DNA of 64,000 bases from Streptomyces sp. CB02009 (GTDB taxonomy: Bacteria; Actinomycetota; Actinomycetes; Streptomycetales; Streptomycetaceae), in the NCBI RefSeq assembly GCF_001905825.1, contig NZ_LIVV01000005.1, positions 62,001 to 126,000 of the forward strand. The letters run 5' to 3'. Positions 55,338-63,531 of the stretch are shown here, one piece after another (positions within the stretch are counted from its first letter, which is position 1; each line of letters starts with the position of its first letter). The notes beneath the pieces were generated by a model. It was given only the letters and a program-made list of their open reading frames with translations. It ran no database searches and was not told where the DNA came from. The translations under genes and the position numbers were made by a program.

Positions 55338-56269
55338 TCAGTTATGTTCCGCGCATGACATTCACAGAACGCACCACGTCCCGCCGTACCGTGCTGACCG
55401 CCCTGGCCGCCGCCGCCACGGTGGGAGGCCCGGTCCTCTCCCAGCTCGCCGCGGCGGCCCCGGCCGCCGCCGCCACGGCCGCCGACCCGGCCGAGTACCC
55501 TTCGAACACCGCCCTCTACCAGGACACGAACCTGGTCGAGGGAACCTCGTACAGCCGTCGTTACCGCCGTCATCAGCAGTTCGACCTCAAGATGAGCGAG
55601 AAGTACGACTTCCCGCGCACCGCGATCCTCGCCCTGCACGGCGGCGGCATCGAGATCGGCACGACCGAGCTCTGCCTGGGCATCGCCGGTTACAGCCCGG
55701 GCGACTCCGCGGGCGCCCCGATCCTGCCGACCGTGCACGACTACTTCATGTTCGAGGGCCTGCTCTCCGCCGGGAACAGCGCCCTGCACGTCACCTCGAA
55801 GAACTGCGACGACCACGTCGCCCTGTCGACGGCGGCGAGCCACCTCAACGTGCTGTCCCTGCACGGCTGCAAGTTCGACCAGCTGAAGCTGCCCACGTCC
55901 ACCTTCCCGTCGACCGGCAGCCGCGCCGTCGCCGTCGTCGGCGGCCTGAACGCGGCCTTCCGCACGGCCCTGGTGACGGAGATCAAGGCCGCGGGCTTCC
56001 AGGCGGTCGACGCCTTCGACTCCCGTTACTCCGCCACCCTCGGTGAGTTCAACGGCAGCCACGTCGACAACCCGTGCAACCTGACGATGCTCAGGAAGGG
56101 CGCCCAGCTGGAGCTGACCACGGAGCTGCGCGAGAGTCTCTTCGGCGACTCCTCCTCCCGTGGCGCCCGCGCGGACACCTGGGACGACCAGGAAAGCCTT
56201 TTCAAGAGCTTCCGCGACGCCTGCCGCAGAGCGATCGCGACCGTCGAGGCCGGCCAGCCGATCCTCTGA
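55334..56269 (+). CDS. Poly-gamma-glutamate hydrolase family protein with twin-arginine signal
   Basis: A 311-residue exported protein. The signal TTSRRTVLTALAAAATVGG (about 16-34) has a twin-arginine motif, ending near AAAATA|AD. The mature part matches the phage/bacterial gamma-PGA hydrolase family, with the zinc-binding HGGGIEIGTTELCLGIAG (about 110-127) and the histidine in NALHVTSKNCDDHVALS-type downstream blocks. Such enzymes cut gamma-glutamyl bonds in poly-gamma-glutamate capsules. ATG 55334 overlaps the stop of the membrane-protein gene and has GGAGGGG upstream; ATG 55355 is possible but lacks a ribosome site. Coupling places it in the TelA operon. Confidence 0.85.
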   Translation: MISYVPRMTFTERTTSRRTVLTALAAAATVGGPVLSQLAAAAPAAAATAADPAEYPSNTALYQDTNLVEGTSYSRRYRRHQQFDLKMSEKYDFPRTAILALHGGGIEIGTTELCLGIAGYSPGDSAGAPILPTVHDYFMFEGLLSAGNSALHVTSKNCDDHVALSTAASHLNVLSLHGCKFDQLKLPTSTFPSTGSRAVAVVGGLNAAFRTALVTEIKAAGFQAVDAFDSRYSATLGEFNGSHVDNPCNLTMLRKGAQLELTTELRESLFGDSSSRGARADTWDDQESLFKSFRDACRRAIATVEAGQPIL

Positions 56270-56291
56270 CCCGGACGGCGGCGGACATGCG

Positions 56292-56327
56292 CCGGCCCCC
56301 GGAGCCTGAGGGGGCTCCGGGGGCCGG
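56292..56327. terminator. Convergent hairpin terminator
   Basis: A perfect 15-bp stem (56292-56306 with 56313-56327) and 6-nt loop separate the PGA hydrolase gene from pckG. Confidence 0.9.
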
Positions 56328-56407
56328 TTGCGTCGTGGTGGGCCGTCGTGACCCCACTGGTCAGGGCGGTATCTCGGGGCAACCCACCACGAGTCTGCGG
56401 TGCGGGA

Positions 56408-58252
56408 TCAGCCCAGGCGCTCGACGAGGGCGTGGTACTGGTCCCACAGCTCCTTCGGCGTGTGGTCGCCGAAGGTGTTGAGGTGGTCGGGGACGAGGGC
56501 GGCTTCCTCGCGCCACACGTCACGGTCGACCTTGAGGAGGAACTCCAGGTCCTCGGCCGGCAGGTCGAGGCCCTCGGTGTCGAGGGACTCCGCGGTCGGC
56601 AGGATGCCGATCGGGGTCTCGACGCCCTCGGCCTTGCCCTCCAGGCGCTCGACGATCCACTTCAGGACGCGGCTGTTCTCGCCGAAGCCGGGCCAGACGA
56701 ACTTGCCCGCGTCGTTCTTGCGGAACCAGTTCACGTAGTAGATCTTCGGGAGCTTCGCGGCGTCCGCGGTGGCACCGACCTTGACCCAGTGGGCCATGTA
56801 GTCGCCCATGTTGTAGCCGCAGAACGGCAGCATGGCGAAGGGGTCGCGGCGCAGCTCGCCGACCTTGCCCTCGGCGGCGGCGGTCTTCTCGGAGGCGACG
56901 TTCGCGCCGAGGAAGACGCCGTGGTTCCAGTCGAAGGACTCGGTGACCAGCGGGACGGCGGAGGCGCGGCGGCCACCGAAGAGGATCGCCGAGATCGGGA
57001 CGCCCTTGGTGTCCTCCCACTCGGGGGCGATCGTCGGGCACTGCCCGGCCGGGACGGTGAAGCGGGCGTTCGGGTGGGCGGCCGGCGTCTCGGACTCCGG
57101 CGTCCAGTCGTTGCCCTTCCAGTCGGTGAGGTGCGCGGGGGCCGTCTCGGTCATCCCCTCCCACCACACGTCGTTGTCGTCGGTGAGGGCGACGTTGGTG
57201 AAGACGGAGTTGCCCCAGAGGGTCTTCATGGCGTTGGCGTTGGTGTGCTCGCCGGTGCCGGGCGCGACGCCGAAGAAGCCGGCCTCGGGGTTGATCGCGT
57301 ACAGGCGACCGTCCTCGCCGAAGCGCATCCAGGCGATGTCGTCGCCGATGGTCTCGACGGTCCAGCCGGAGATCGTGGGCTCCAGCATGGCCAGGTTGGT
57401 CTTGCCGCAGGCGGACGGGAAGGCCGCCGCGACGTACTTCGCCTCGCCCTGCGGCGGGGTGAGCTTGAGGATCAGCATGTGCTCGGCGAGCCAGCCCTCG
57501 TCACGGGCCATGACGGAGGCGATGCGGAGCGCGTAGCACTTCTTGCCGAGCAGGGCGTTGCCGCCGTAGCCGGAGCCGTACGACCAGATCTCGCGGCTCT
57601 CGGGGAAGTGCGAGATGTACTTGGTGGAGTTGCAGGGCCACGGCACGTCCTCCTGGCCCTCCTCCAGGGGGGCGCCGAGGGTGTGGACGGCCTTGACGAA
57701 GAAGCCGTCGGTGCCGAGCTCGTCGAGGACGGCCTGTCCCATGCGGGTCATGGTGCGCATGGAGACGGCGACGTACGCGGAGTCGGTGATCTCGACGCCG
57801 ATGGCGGAGAGCGGGGAGCCGACCGGGCCCATGCAGAAGGGCACGACGTACATGGTGCGGCCACGCATCGAGCCGCGGAAGATGCCCTTCTCGCCCGCGA
57901 AACTGCTTCCTTCTCCGGTAAAGATGGCCTTCATCTCCGCCGGGGCCTTCCAGTGGTTGGTCGGGCCCGCGTCCTCCTCCTTCTCGGAGCAGATGAAGGT
58001 CCGGTCCTCGACGCGCGCGACGTCGGTCGGGTCGGAGGCGGCGTAGTACGAGTTCGGGCGCTTCACCGGGTCGAGCTTCGTGAAGGTCCCCTTGGCGACG
58101 AGCTCCTCGCACAGGCGCTCGTACTCGGCCTCGGAGCCGTCGCACCAGACGATGCTGTCCGGCTGGGTGATCTCGGCGATCTCGTTCACCCAGGAGACGA
58201 GCCCCTGGTGCTGGGTCGGAAGGGTCTGGGGAGCCGCGTTGTCGCGCGCCAC
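56408..58252 (-). CDS. pckG: GTP-dependent phosphoenolpyruvate carboxykinase
   Basis: A 614-residue cytoplasmic enzyme of the GTP class. It converts oxaloacetate and GTP to phosphoenolpyruvate, CO2 and GDP, the entry step of gluconeogenesis. The P-loop FPSACGKTNLAM (about 280-291) contains the active-site cysteine. Other blocks are GSGYGGNALLGKKCYALR, the metal-site IGDDIAWMRFGEDGRL, and the guanine-binding GVFLGANVASEKTAAAEG with GYNMGDYMAHW. GTG 58252 with AAGGAG eight bases upstream is preferred over the longer frame to 58327. It is monocistronic. Confidence 0.97.
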   Translation of the reverse strand: MARDNAAPQTLPTQHQGLVSWVNEIAEITQPDSIVWCDGSEAEYERLCEELVAKGTFTKLDPVKRPNSYYAASDPTDVARVEDRTFICSEKEEDAGPTNHWKAPAEMKAIFTGEGSSFAGEKGIFRGSMRGRTMYVVPFCMGPVGSPLSAIGVEITDSAYVAVSMRTMTRMGQAVLDELGTDGFFVKAVHTLGAPLEEGQEDVPWPCNSTKYISHFPESREIWSYGSGYGGNALLGKKCYALRIASVMARDEGWLAEHMLILKLTPPQGEAKYVAAAFPSACGKTNLAMLEPTISGWTVETIGDDIAWMRFGEDGRLYAINPEAGFFGVAPGTGEHTNANAMKTLWGNSVFTNVALTDDNDVWWEGMTETAPAHLTDWKGNDWTPESETPAAHPNARFTVPAGQCPTIAPEWEDTKGVPISAILFGGRRASAVPLVTESFDWNHGVFLGANVASEKTAAAEGKVGELRRDPFAMLPFCGYNMGDYMAHWVKVGATADAAKLPKIYYVNWFRKNDAGKFVWPGFGENSRVLKWIVERLEGKAEGVETPIGILPTAESLDTEGLDLPAEDLEFLLKVDRDVWREEAALVPDHLNTFGDHTPKELWDQYHALVERLG

Positions 58253-58447
58253 GATTGCTCCTTGTAGAGGGGTTTTTTGGTGTGTGCCCCGTGGGGGCCG
58301 CGACCCGGACGCTTCGTAGCTGCTCATCCGGTGCCGACCGCACTCATTTGATCATCCGACGGATCCGCCCATATGTCCAGGGGCACGCACACGTGAGCAT
58401 CGCCACTCACATCCAGGACCTACGGGGCCGTAGGTACGATTCCGTTC

Positions 58448-59149
58448 ATGACTGCAGCCACGCCGGACGTGCCCCCGATCGAGCCGGATCCGATCGGGCA
58501 GACCCCGTCGCTCCCGCTGAAACCCCGGCTCCGAGGGTGGCTGCACGCGGGCATGTTCCCCGCCGTGATCGTCGCCGGCCTGGTCCTGGTCGCCCTCTCC
58601 GACTCGCCCCGCGCCCGCATCGCCTGCGGGATCTACGTCCTCACCGCCTGCCTGCTCTTCGGCATCAGCGCGCTGTACCACCGCGGCGACTGGGGCCCGC
58701 GCGGCGAGGCCGTGCTCCGGCGCCTCGACCACGCCAACATCTTCCTGATCATCGCGGGCACCTACACCCCGCTCACCCTGCTGCTGCTCCCCGACTCCAC
58801 GGGCCGGCCGCTCATGTGGGCGGTCTGGGCGGCGGCCCTCGCCGGCATCGCCTTCCGGGTCTTCTGGGTCGGCGCCCCTCGCTGGCTGTACACGCCCTGC
58901 TACATCGCCATGGGCTGGGCCGCCGTGTTCTTCCTGCCCGACTTCATGCGCGCGGGCGGCATCGCCGTCCTCGTCCTCGTCATCGTCGGCGGACTGCTCT
59001 ACAGCGCGGGCGGCGTCATCTACGGCATCAAGCGCCCGAACCCCTCACCGCGCTGGTTCGGCTTCCACGAGGTCTTCCACTCGCTGACGCTGGCCGCCTT
59101 CATCGTCCACTACGTCGGCATCTCCCTGGTGGCCTACCAGCACGCCTGA
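58448..59149 (+). CDS. Hemolysin III / PAQR family membrane protein
   Basis: A 233-residue protein with seven transmembrane helices after a polar head of 25 residues. The metal-binding PAQR motifs are intact: the His in SALYHRGDWGPRG, the Asp/His in RLDHANIFLIIAGTYTP and the two-His motif FHEVFHSLTLAAFIVHY near the C-terminus. Eukaryotic relatives are adiponectin receptors with ceramidase activity; bacterial YqfA affects membrane-lipid homeostasis. It starts with ATG 58448, divergent from pckG. Confidence 0.92.
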   Translation: MTAATPDVPPIEPDPIGQTPSLPLKPRLRGWLHAGMFPAVIVAGLVLVALSDSPRARIACGIYVLTACLLFGISALYHRGDWGPRGEAVLRRLDHANIFLIIAGTYTPLTLLLLPDSTGRPLMWAVWAAALAGIAFRVFWVGAPRWLYTPCYIAMGWAAVFFLPDFMRAGGIAVLVLVIVGGLLYSAGGVIYGIKRPNPSPRWFGFHEVFHSLTLAAFIVHYVGISLVAYQHA

Positions 59150-59167
59150 CCGGACACCGGCAGGACA

Positions 59168-59181
59168 CCCGCGAACGCGGG
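59168..59181. terminator. Short convergent hairpin
   Basis: CCCGCG-AA-CGCGGG stands between the PAQR gene and the stop of the GH26-like gene; six base pairs only. Confidence 0.4.
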
Positions 59182-59190
59182 CCGGCTCCC

Positions 59191-60213
59191 TCAGGGACCG
59201 GCCGGCCCGCCCAGCGCGTTCCGCACCACCCGCGCCGACTCCGGGTTGCCGGCGCACCCCCACACCCCGTGCGGGCAGTAGTCGGTGACCGTCTGGTAGA
59301 CCGGCCGGTGGGCCGCGAACCAGTCCAGCATCCCCCGCACGTACGCCGGGTTGTCGCCGTTCCGGAAGAGCCCCCACTCCGGGTACGAGACCGGCTTGCC
59401 GTGCGCCGCCGCGAACCGCACATGGTGGGCGAGCCCGTACTCCTCGGCCACCTGGTCCTCGAAGGAGAGCCCCGCGGGCTGGTCGTACGCGTCCATCCCG
59501 ATGATGTCGACGACGTCGTCCCCCGGGTAGCAGCGCGGCCACTCCACGGCGTCCCGCCCCCGGCTCGGCGTGAAGTCGAAGCGGAACCGCTGCCCCGCCA
59601 CCCCCCGCAGCACCTCGACCACCCGCCGCCAGTACGCCTTCCAGGCCTCAGGGTCCGGACCGCAGCGATGGCTGTACGTCGTGCCGTTCATCTCCCAGCC
59701 GAGCACCAGGACCGCGTCTCCGAGCCCGTGGTCCACCAGCCGCTCGCCCAGCGTCCGGAAGTGCCCGTCGAAGGCCCCGGCGGCGCCGCTCCGCAGCCCG
59801 GCCCGCACCTCGGTGTCCGGCAGCCCCGCCTCGCTGCGGTCCATCATCGGCACGTTGAGCACGAAGAGCCGCCCCGGCCGCGCCTCCTTCCAGCGCGCCC
59901 AGGGCCCGAAGAGGGCCGGGTGGCCCTCGATGTTGGACCAGCGGTCGCCCGGCAGATAGGTGTGCCCGACGGTCAGCGACTCGCCGCCGAGCCAGGCCTG
60001 CGCCTGGGCGATCCTGCGCACACCGGCCTCGTCGGAGCCGGTGAAGAACCCGGACGGCACCCCGGGCAGCGGCGCCGGGTCCGGCTCGGGCTCGGCCCTG
60101 GTGCCGGTGTGCCGGTCGCCGGGGGCGATCCGGTCGTAGGGCAGCAGGAGCACGAGAACGGCCGCGAGCAGCACGACGAGTGCGGCCCGCGGCCCGGGGA
60201 GGTGACGGCTCAC
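59191..60213 (-). CDS. GH26-like secreted or anchored glycoside hydrolase
   Basis: A 340-residue protein with an N-terminal signal anchor (about 10-27, ALVVLLAAVLVLLLP) and a (beta/alpha)8 hydrolase domain. The acid/base Glu lies in VLGWEMNGTTYSHRCG (about 170) and the probable nucleophile in VSYPEWGLFRNGDN (about 275), the spacing and motifs of GH26-type beta-mannanases. DIIGMDAYDQPAG is another conserved block. Substrate uncertain; a mannan or an endogenous envelope glycan. GTG 60213 lies one base after the VKOR stop, so the two are cotranscribed. Confidence 0.8.
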   Translation of the reverse strand: MSRHLPGPRAALVVLLAAVLVLLLPYDRIAPGDRHTGTRAEPEPDPAPLPGVPSGFFTGSDEAGVRRIAQAQAWLGGESLTVGHTYLPGDRWSNIEGHPALFGPWARWKEARPGRLFVLNVPMMDRSEAGLPDTEVRAGLRSGAAGAFDGHFRTLGERLVDHGLGDAVLVLGWEMNGTTYSHRCGPDPEAWKAYWRRVVEVLRGVAGQRFRFDFTPSRGRDAVEWPRCYPGDDVVDIIGMDAYDQPAGLSFEDQVAEEYGLAHHVRFAAAHGKPVSYPEWGLFRNGDNPAYVRGMLDWFAAHRPVYQTVTDYCPHGVWGCAGNPESARVVRNALGGPAGP

Positions 60214-60214
60214 G

Positions 60215-60868
60215 TCAGCTCGTCCAGAATTCCCACCAGCGGGTCAGGATCAGCATCCCGATGATCCCGATGTGCAGGACGGGCAGGGCGAAGGTGAACT
60301 CGCCGAGGAAGGTCCGGACACCCGCCGGGGCGGGGATCACCCCGTGCCGGACGTTGTGCGCGGTGACGTACCAGAACATGACGATGGTCGCGACCCAGGC
60401 CAGGCAGCACCACAGGCAGAGCGAGTTGATCTCGTACAGCGACTGGTACATCAGCCAGGTGCAGAAGCCGACGCCGAAGAGCATGCCGGCGTTGAGACCG
60501 AGCCAGAGCCAGCCCCGGTAGCGGGCCCCGGCGAGGAGCCCCGCGCCGAGGGCGACGACGACGGCGTACGTGACGAGGCCGAGCATCGGGTTGGGGAAGC
60601 CGAAGACCGCCGCCTGCTCGCTCTTCATGATGTTGCCGCAGGACACGACCGGGTTCAGGCTGCACCCGGGCTGGAACCCCGGGTCCTCGAGCAGCTTGAA
60701 CTTGTCGATCGTGATCACCCAGCCGGCCAGCACGCCCGCCGCCCCGGTGATCATCAGCATCCAGGCGAGGGCCCGGCTCCCGCCGATCGTCCCCGCGGTC
60801 TCCCGCGCGGACTCCTCCCGCTCCTGCCGCTGCTCCGGCACCCCGCCCCGTACGTTGACCGTCGCCAT
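60215..60868 (-). CDS. Vitamin K epoxide reductase (VKOR) family protein
   Basis: A 217-residue membrane protein with a polar head (about 1-32) and five helices. The redox centre is in place: the loop cysteines in GCSLNPVVSCGN (about 69-78) and the active-site CxxC in NSLCLWCCLAWV (about 150). The characteristic Ser/Thr before CxxC is Ser. It reoxidises a DsbA-like partner using quinone and so forms disulfides in exported proteins, including possibly the tyrosinase or chaplin encoded nearby. It runs with the GH26-like gene. Confidence 0.93.
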   Translation of the reverse strand: MATVNVRGGVPEQRQEREESARETAGTIGGSRALAWMLMITGAAGVLAGWVITIDKFKLLEDPGFQPGCSLNPVVSCGNIMKSEQAAVFGFPNPMLGLVTYAVVVALGAGLLAGARYRGWLWLGLNAGMLFGVGFCTWLMYQSLYEINSLCLWCCLAWVATIVMFWYVTAHNVRHGVIPAPAGVRTFLGEFTFALPVLHIGIIGMLILTRWWEFWTS

Positions 60869-60886
60869 GGCGCGACCCCTTCCCGC

Positions 60887-61390
60887 TCAGCCCTGCAGAC
60901 GCCGGACGGGCATCAGGACGTGGGCGCTCTCCTTGAGCATCTCCTCGTCGGAGACGAACGCCCGCAGGCGCGCCTCGTCGACCGGCTGGCCGGGGACCGC
61001 CTCGGGCCAGGGCCGCACGGAGCAGATCAGGTAGACCTGGCCACGCTCGCGGGCCGCCTCCTGCCACTCGTCGGGAACCGGGCACTGGACCTTCAGGAAC
61101 GGCAGGTTGAGGACGGCGGAGCCACCCTCGACGAGCAGCGAGGCGGTGATCCCGGCGTCCTTGTCCAGGTCGAAGAGCCGGTCGCCGACGGAGAGCCCCA
61201 TGGCCTCCAGGGCGGTCCGCATGGCCTGCTGACCCGCCTCCGGCCCGTCCCGGCCGTCGCCGAGCGAATACGCCATGAGAAACGGCGTACCGGGCGCGTC
61301 GGCGGAGGGCTCGCTGGCCCACGGAATCACCGTGAGAGTTCCCAGCGGAGAGGCGCTGCGCGCCGAGGAAACGACGTTGGAAGTGGTCAT
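60887..61390 (-). CDS. DUF5949 family protein
   Basis: A 167-residue soluble protein. It contains VIPWASEPSADAPGTPFLMA, AYSLGDGRDGPEAGQQAM, LVEGGSAVLNLPFLKVQCPV and ends AHVLMPVRRLQG. It matches the Streptomyces-restricted DUF5949 group, as far as I can recognise. Function unknown. It precedes the VKOR gene by 18 bases on the same strand and probably begins the operon. ATG 61390 is in an AT-richer patch likely to contain its promoter. Confidence 0.75.
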   Translation of the reverse strand: MTTSNVVSSARSASPLGTLTVIPWASEPSADAPGTPFLMAYSLGDGRDGPEAGQQAMRTALEAMGLSVGDRLFDLDKDAGITASLLVEGGSAVLNLPFLKVQCPVPDEWQEAARERGQVYLICSVRPWPEAVPGQPVDEARLRAFVSDEEMLKESAHVLMPVRRLQG

Positions 61391-61538
61391 GAATCGGATG
61401 CTAGTGCTCCAACCACCCTTTCCCCGCGCCGAATTCACCCGATCGGCCGACATTCACGCCGCTGGCATTTCCGGCGCAACGAACCCGGGTTTTCATCGTT
61501 GTGCCCAGAGGGCTCCCCCGACCCCGAGGAGATCACTC

Positions 61539-61952
61539 ATGATCGTCCCGCGCCGTCTCGTCCTGCGGTCCCTCTTCGCGCTGGCCGTCACCGCTTTCAC
61601 GGGGGGCGCCCTCGGGCGCGTCACGACCCGCCCGCCCTCCGGAGCGCCCGCGGAGAGGGCGCGCGACCCGCACGCCTTCGACGAGATGTACGGGGGCCGT
61701 CACCTCCTGGGCTTCTCCGGCCCCGAGGGCGGGCCGGTGGCCCTCGTCGACGGCCGGCCGCTGCATCTGATGCGCTGCGCCGACGGCGGTTTCGTCACCC
61801 CGATCGACCACTACGAGTCCTGCCCGACGCCGCTGGCGGCCGTCCGCGCGGCCGTGGACGAGCTGGGCACCGCCCGGCTCTCCCCGCTCGCCGCCGCCCA
61901 TGGCGTCCACACCGACCCGACGGGAGGGAGCCCGCGTGGTGTACACGCGTAA
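61539..61952 (+). CDS. melC1: MelC1, tyrosinase copper chaperone
   Basis: A 137-residue exported caddie protein. The signal MIVPRRLVLRSLFALAVTAF carries a twin-arginine (PRR); it brings the signal-less tyrosinase out through Tat as a complex. LHLMRCADGGFVTPIDHYES is the core motif that places a Tyr at the tyrosinase active site; it contains the His/Met residues that deliver copper. AVDELGTARLSPLAAAHG is the conserved end. ATG 61539 follows GAGGAG. Its end overlaps melC2 by 17 bases. Confidence 0.92.
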   Translation: MIVPRRLVLRSLFALAVTAFTGGALGRVTTRPPSGAPAERARDPHAFDEMYGGRHLLGFSGPEGGPVALVDGRPLHLMRCADGGFVTPIDHYESCPTPLAAVRAAVDELGTARLSPLAAAHGVHTDPTGGSPRGVHA

Positions 61953-62802
61953 GAACCAGCGCGACCTGACCGGCGCCGAGCGCCGGAAGTTCGTCGCCGC
62001 CGTCCTGGAGCTCAAGCGGACGGGGGCGTACGACCGCCTCGTCCGCACCCACATCGACCACTACACGGCCGACGGGGAGGGCCGGCTCCGGGTCGCCCAC
62101 ATGACGCCGAGCTTCCTGCCCTGGCACCGCAAGTTCCTGCTGGAGTTCGAGACGGCCCTGCGCCGGATCGACCCGACGGTCTCCGTCCCGTACTGGGACT
62201 GGACCCGCGACAACAGTCCGGCGTCCTCGCTCTGGGGCGAGGACTTCCTGGGCGGCAACGGCCGCCGGGCCGACCTCCAGGTGATGACCGGCCCCTTCGC
62301 GCACTCCGCCGGACGCTGGACGATCACCCAGTCGATGACCGACGAGCGCTTCCTGACCAGGGACTTCGGCCGCCCCCGCGACCCGATCGCGCTGCCGACG
62401 CAGGCCCAGCTCGACGAGGTGATGCGGGAGCGGGTGTACGACGTGACGCCCTGGAACTCGACGAGCGCCTCCGGCTTCCGCAACCGCCTGGAGGGCTGGG
62501 CACCGGGCCGGGGCAACGAACGGTTCCGCATCCACAACCGGGTGCACCGCTGGGTCAGCGGCCTGATGCTCGGCGGCGGCTCCGTGAACGACCCGGTGTT
62601 CTGGCTGCACCACGCGTTCGTCGACCTCGTCTGGTCGCGCTGGCAGCAGCGCAACCCGGGGGCCGCCTACCTCCCCGCGGAACCGCCGCCGCTCGGGGAC
62701 GCGCAGTACCGCAAGGTCGTCGCCCGGCACGAGCCGATGGCGCCCTGGGGAGTGACACCGGCGTCGATGTTCGACCACAGCCGGATCTACCGGTACGCCT
62801 GA
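61936..62802 (+). CDS. melC2: MelC2, tyrosinase (type 3 copper)
   Basis: A 288-residue monophenol monooxygenase that oxidises tyrosine to DOPA quinone and so makes melanin outside the cell. The CuA histidines are in VRTHIDHY and PSFLPWHRKFLLEFE, with a third between; the CuB site is FRIHNRVHRWVSG with NDPVFWLHHAFVDLVW. There is no signal peptide, consistent with hitch-hiking on MelC1. Start GTG 61936 (a second GTG follows directly) lies behind GGGAGGGAG inside melC1. Closed by a hairpin. Confidence 0.94.
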   Translation: MVYTRKNQRDLTGAERRKFVAAVLELKRTGAYDRLVRTHIDHYTADGEGRLRVAHMTPSFLPWHRKFLLEFETALRRIDPTVSVPYWDWTRDNSPASSLWGEDFLGGNGRRADLQVMTGPFAHSAGRWTITQSMTDERFLTRDFGRPRDPIALPTQAQLDEVMRERVYDVTPWNSTSASGFRNRLEGWAPGRGNERFRIHNRVHRWVSGLMLGGGSVNDPVFWLHHAFVDLVWSRWQQRNPGAAYLPAEPPPLGDAQYRKVVARHEPMAPWGVTPASMFDHSRIYRYA

Positions 62803-62850
62803 GGGCCCGGGAGGGGGCGGCCCCTCCGGAGGCTCCCCGCCCCGCACGCA

Positions 62851-62886
62851 CGTGTCCCCCCGACCCGGCCGGATCGGGGGGACACG
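62851..62886. terminator. Convergent hairpin terminator
   Basis: A perfect 13-bp stem (62851-62863 with 62874-62886) and 10-nt loop between melC2 and the chaplin gene. Confidence 0.88.
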
Positions 62887-62900
62887 GTCGTCACGGGGGA

Positions 62901-63176
62901 TCAGCCGCCGTAGCCGCCGTCACCGTTGTCGTGGCCGTCGGCGTTGATGCAGGTGTTGCCGAACGCCGGGTTCAGCAGGCCGATGACGTTGACGGTGTTG
63001 CCGCAGAGGTTGACCGGGACGTGGACCGGGACCTGGACGACGTTGCCGGAGGCGACACCGGGCGAGTGGGCGGCGACGGCCTCGGCGCCCGAGTCGGCGA
63101 CGGCCAGGCCGGCTCCGCTGAGGGCAACGGCACCCGTGCCGGCGAGAACAGCGGCAGCCTTCGCGATGCGAGACAT
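62901..63176 (-). CDS. Short chaplin
   Basis: A 91-residue secreted protein. Signal peptide at about 1-28 (AKAAAVLAGTGAVALSGAGL, ending AVA|DS). One chaplin domain (about 43-83) has the diagnostic SGNVVQVPVHVPVNLCGNT and GLLNPAFGNTCIN with the two cysteines that form the disulfide, and then a Gly/Asp/His-rich end. Short chaplins assemble as amyloid on aerial hyphae and spores and lower surface tension. ATG 63176 is preceded by AAGGAG; a TTG one codon earlier is unlikely. Strong evidence for a Streptomyces or close relative. Confidence 0.94.
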   Translation of the reverse strand: MSRIAKAAAVLAGTGAVALSGAGLAVADSGAEAVAAHSPGVASGNVVQVPVHVPVNLCGNTVNVIGLLNPAFGNTCINADGHDNGDGGYGG

Positions 63177-63531
63177 CAAGAACTCCTTGGACGTGGAAAG
63201 CGACCGCAGGAATCACGGCCGTCAGTCCGGTTCAACGTCGTACCACGGACCGGGTCACGGCCGTTGGGCCGAAAGGGAGGAAGGAAAACCGAAAAATGGT
63301 CCGCGGACCGAGAACCGTCCGCCGCCGGATACGGCGGGACGGCCTCGGTCCACGGACCGCGGCCATGCGACAAGCCTCTTCTTGCAACGAACGAAAGCCC
63401 TTTCGGTGGCGGGGAAGAATCGTGTCTTCACCCACGGGGACGCCGATCGCACAGAAGAACGAAAAGGGCGCGGGCGCAGGGGAACGGCCTTTCGCACACC
63501 GCACCGCGAAGGGGCTCGCCGCGCCGCCGCG
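63177..63531. other. Chaplin promoter region and long imperfect hairpin
   Basis: No gene. 63298-63358 forms a long imperfect hairpin: a 15-bp outer stem (63298-63312 with 63344-63358, one mismatch) and an inner stem of 10 bp with one bulge (63315-63324 with 63332-63342). It may terminate the secreted-protein gene on the minus strand. The remainder holds the chaplin promoter and is A-richer (AAGGAAAACCGAAAAATGG). Confidence 0.55.
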
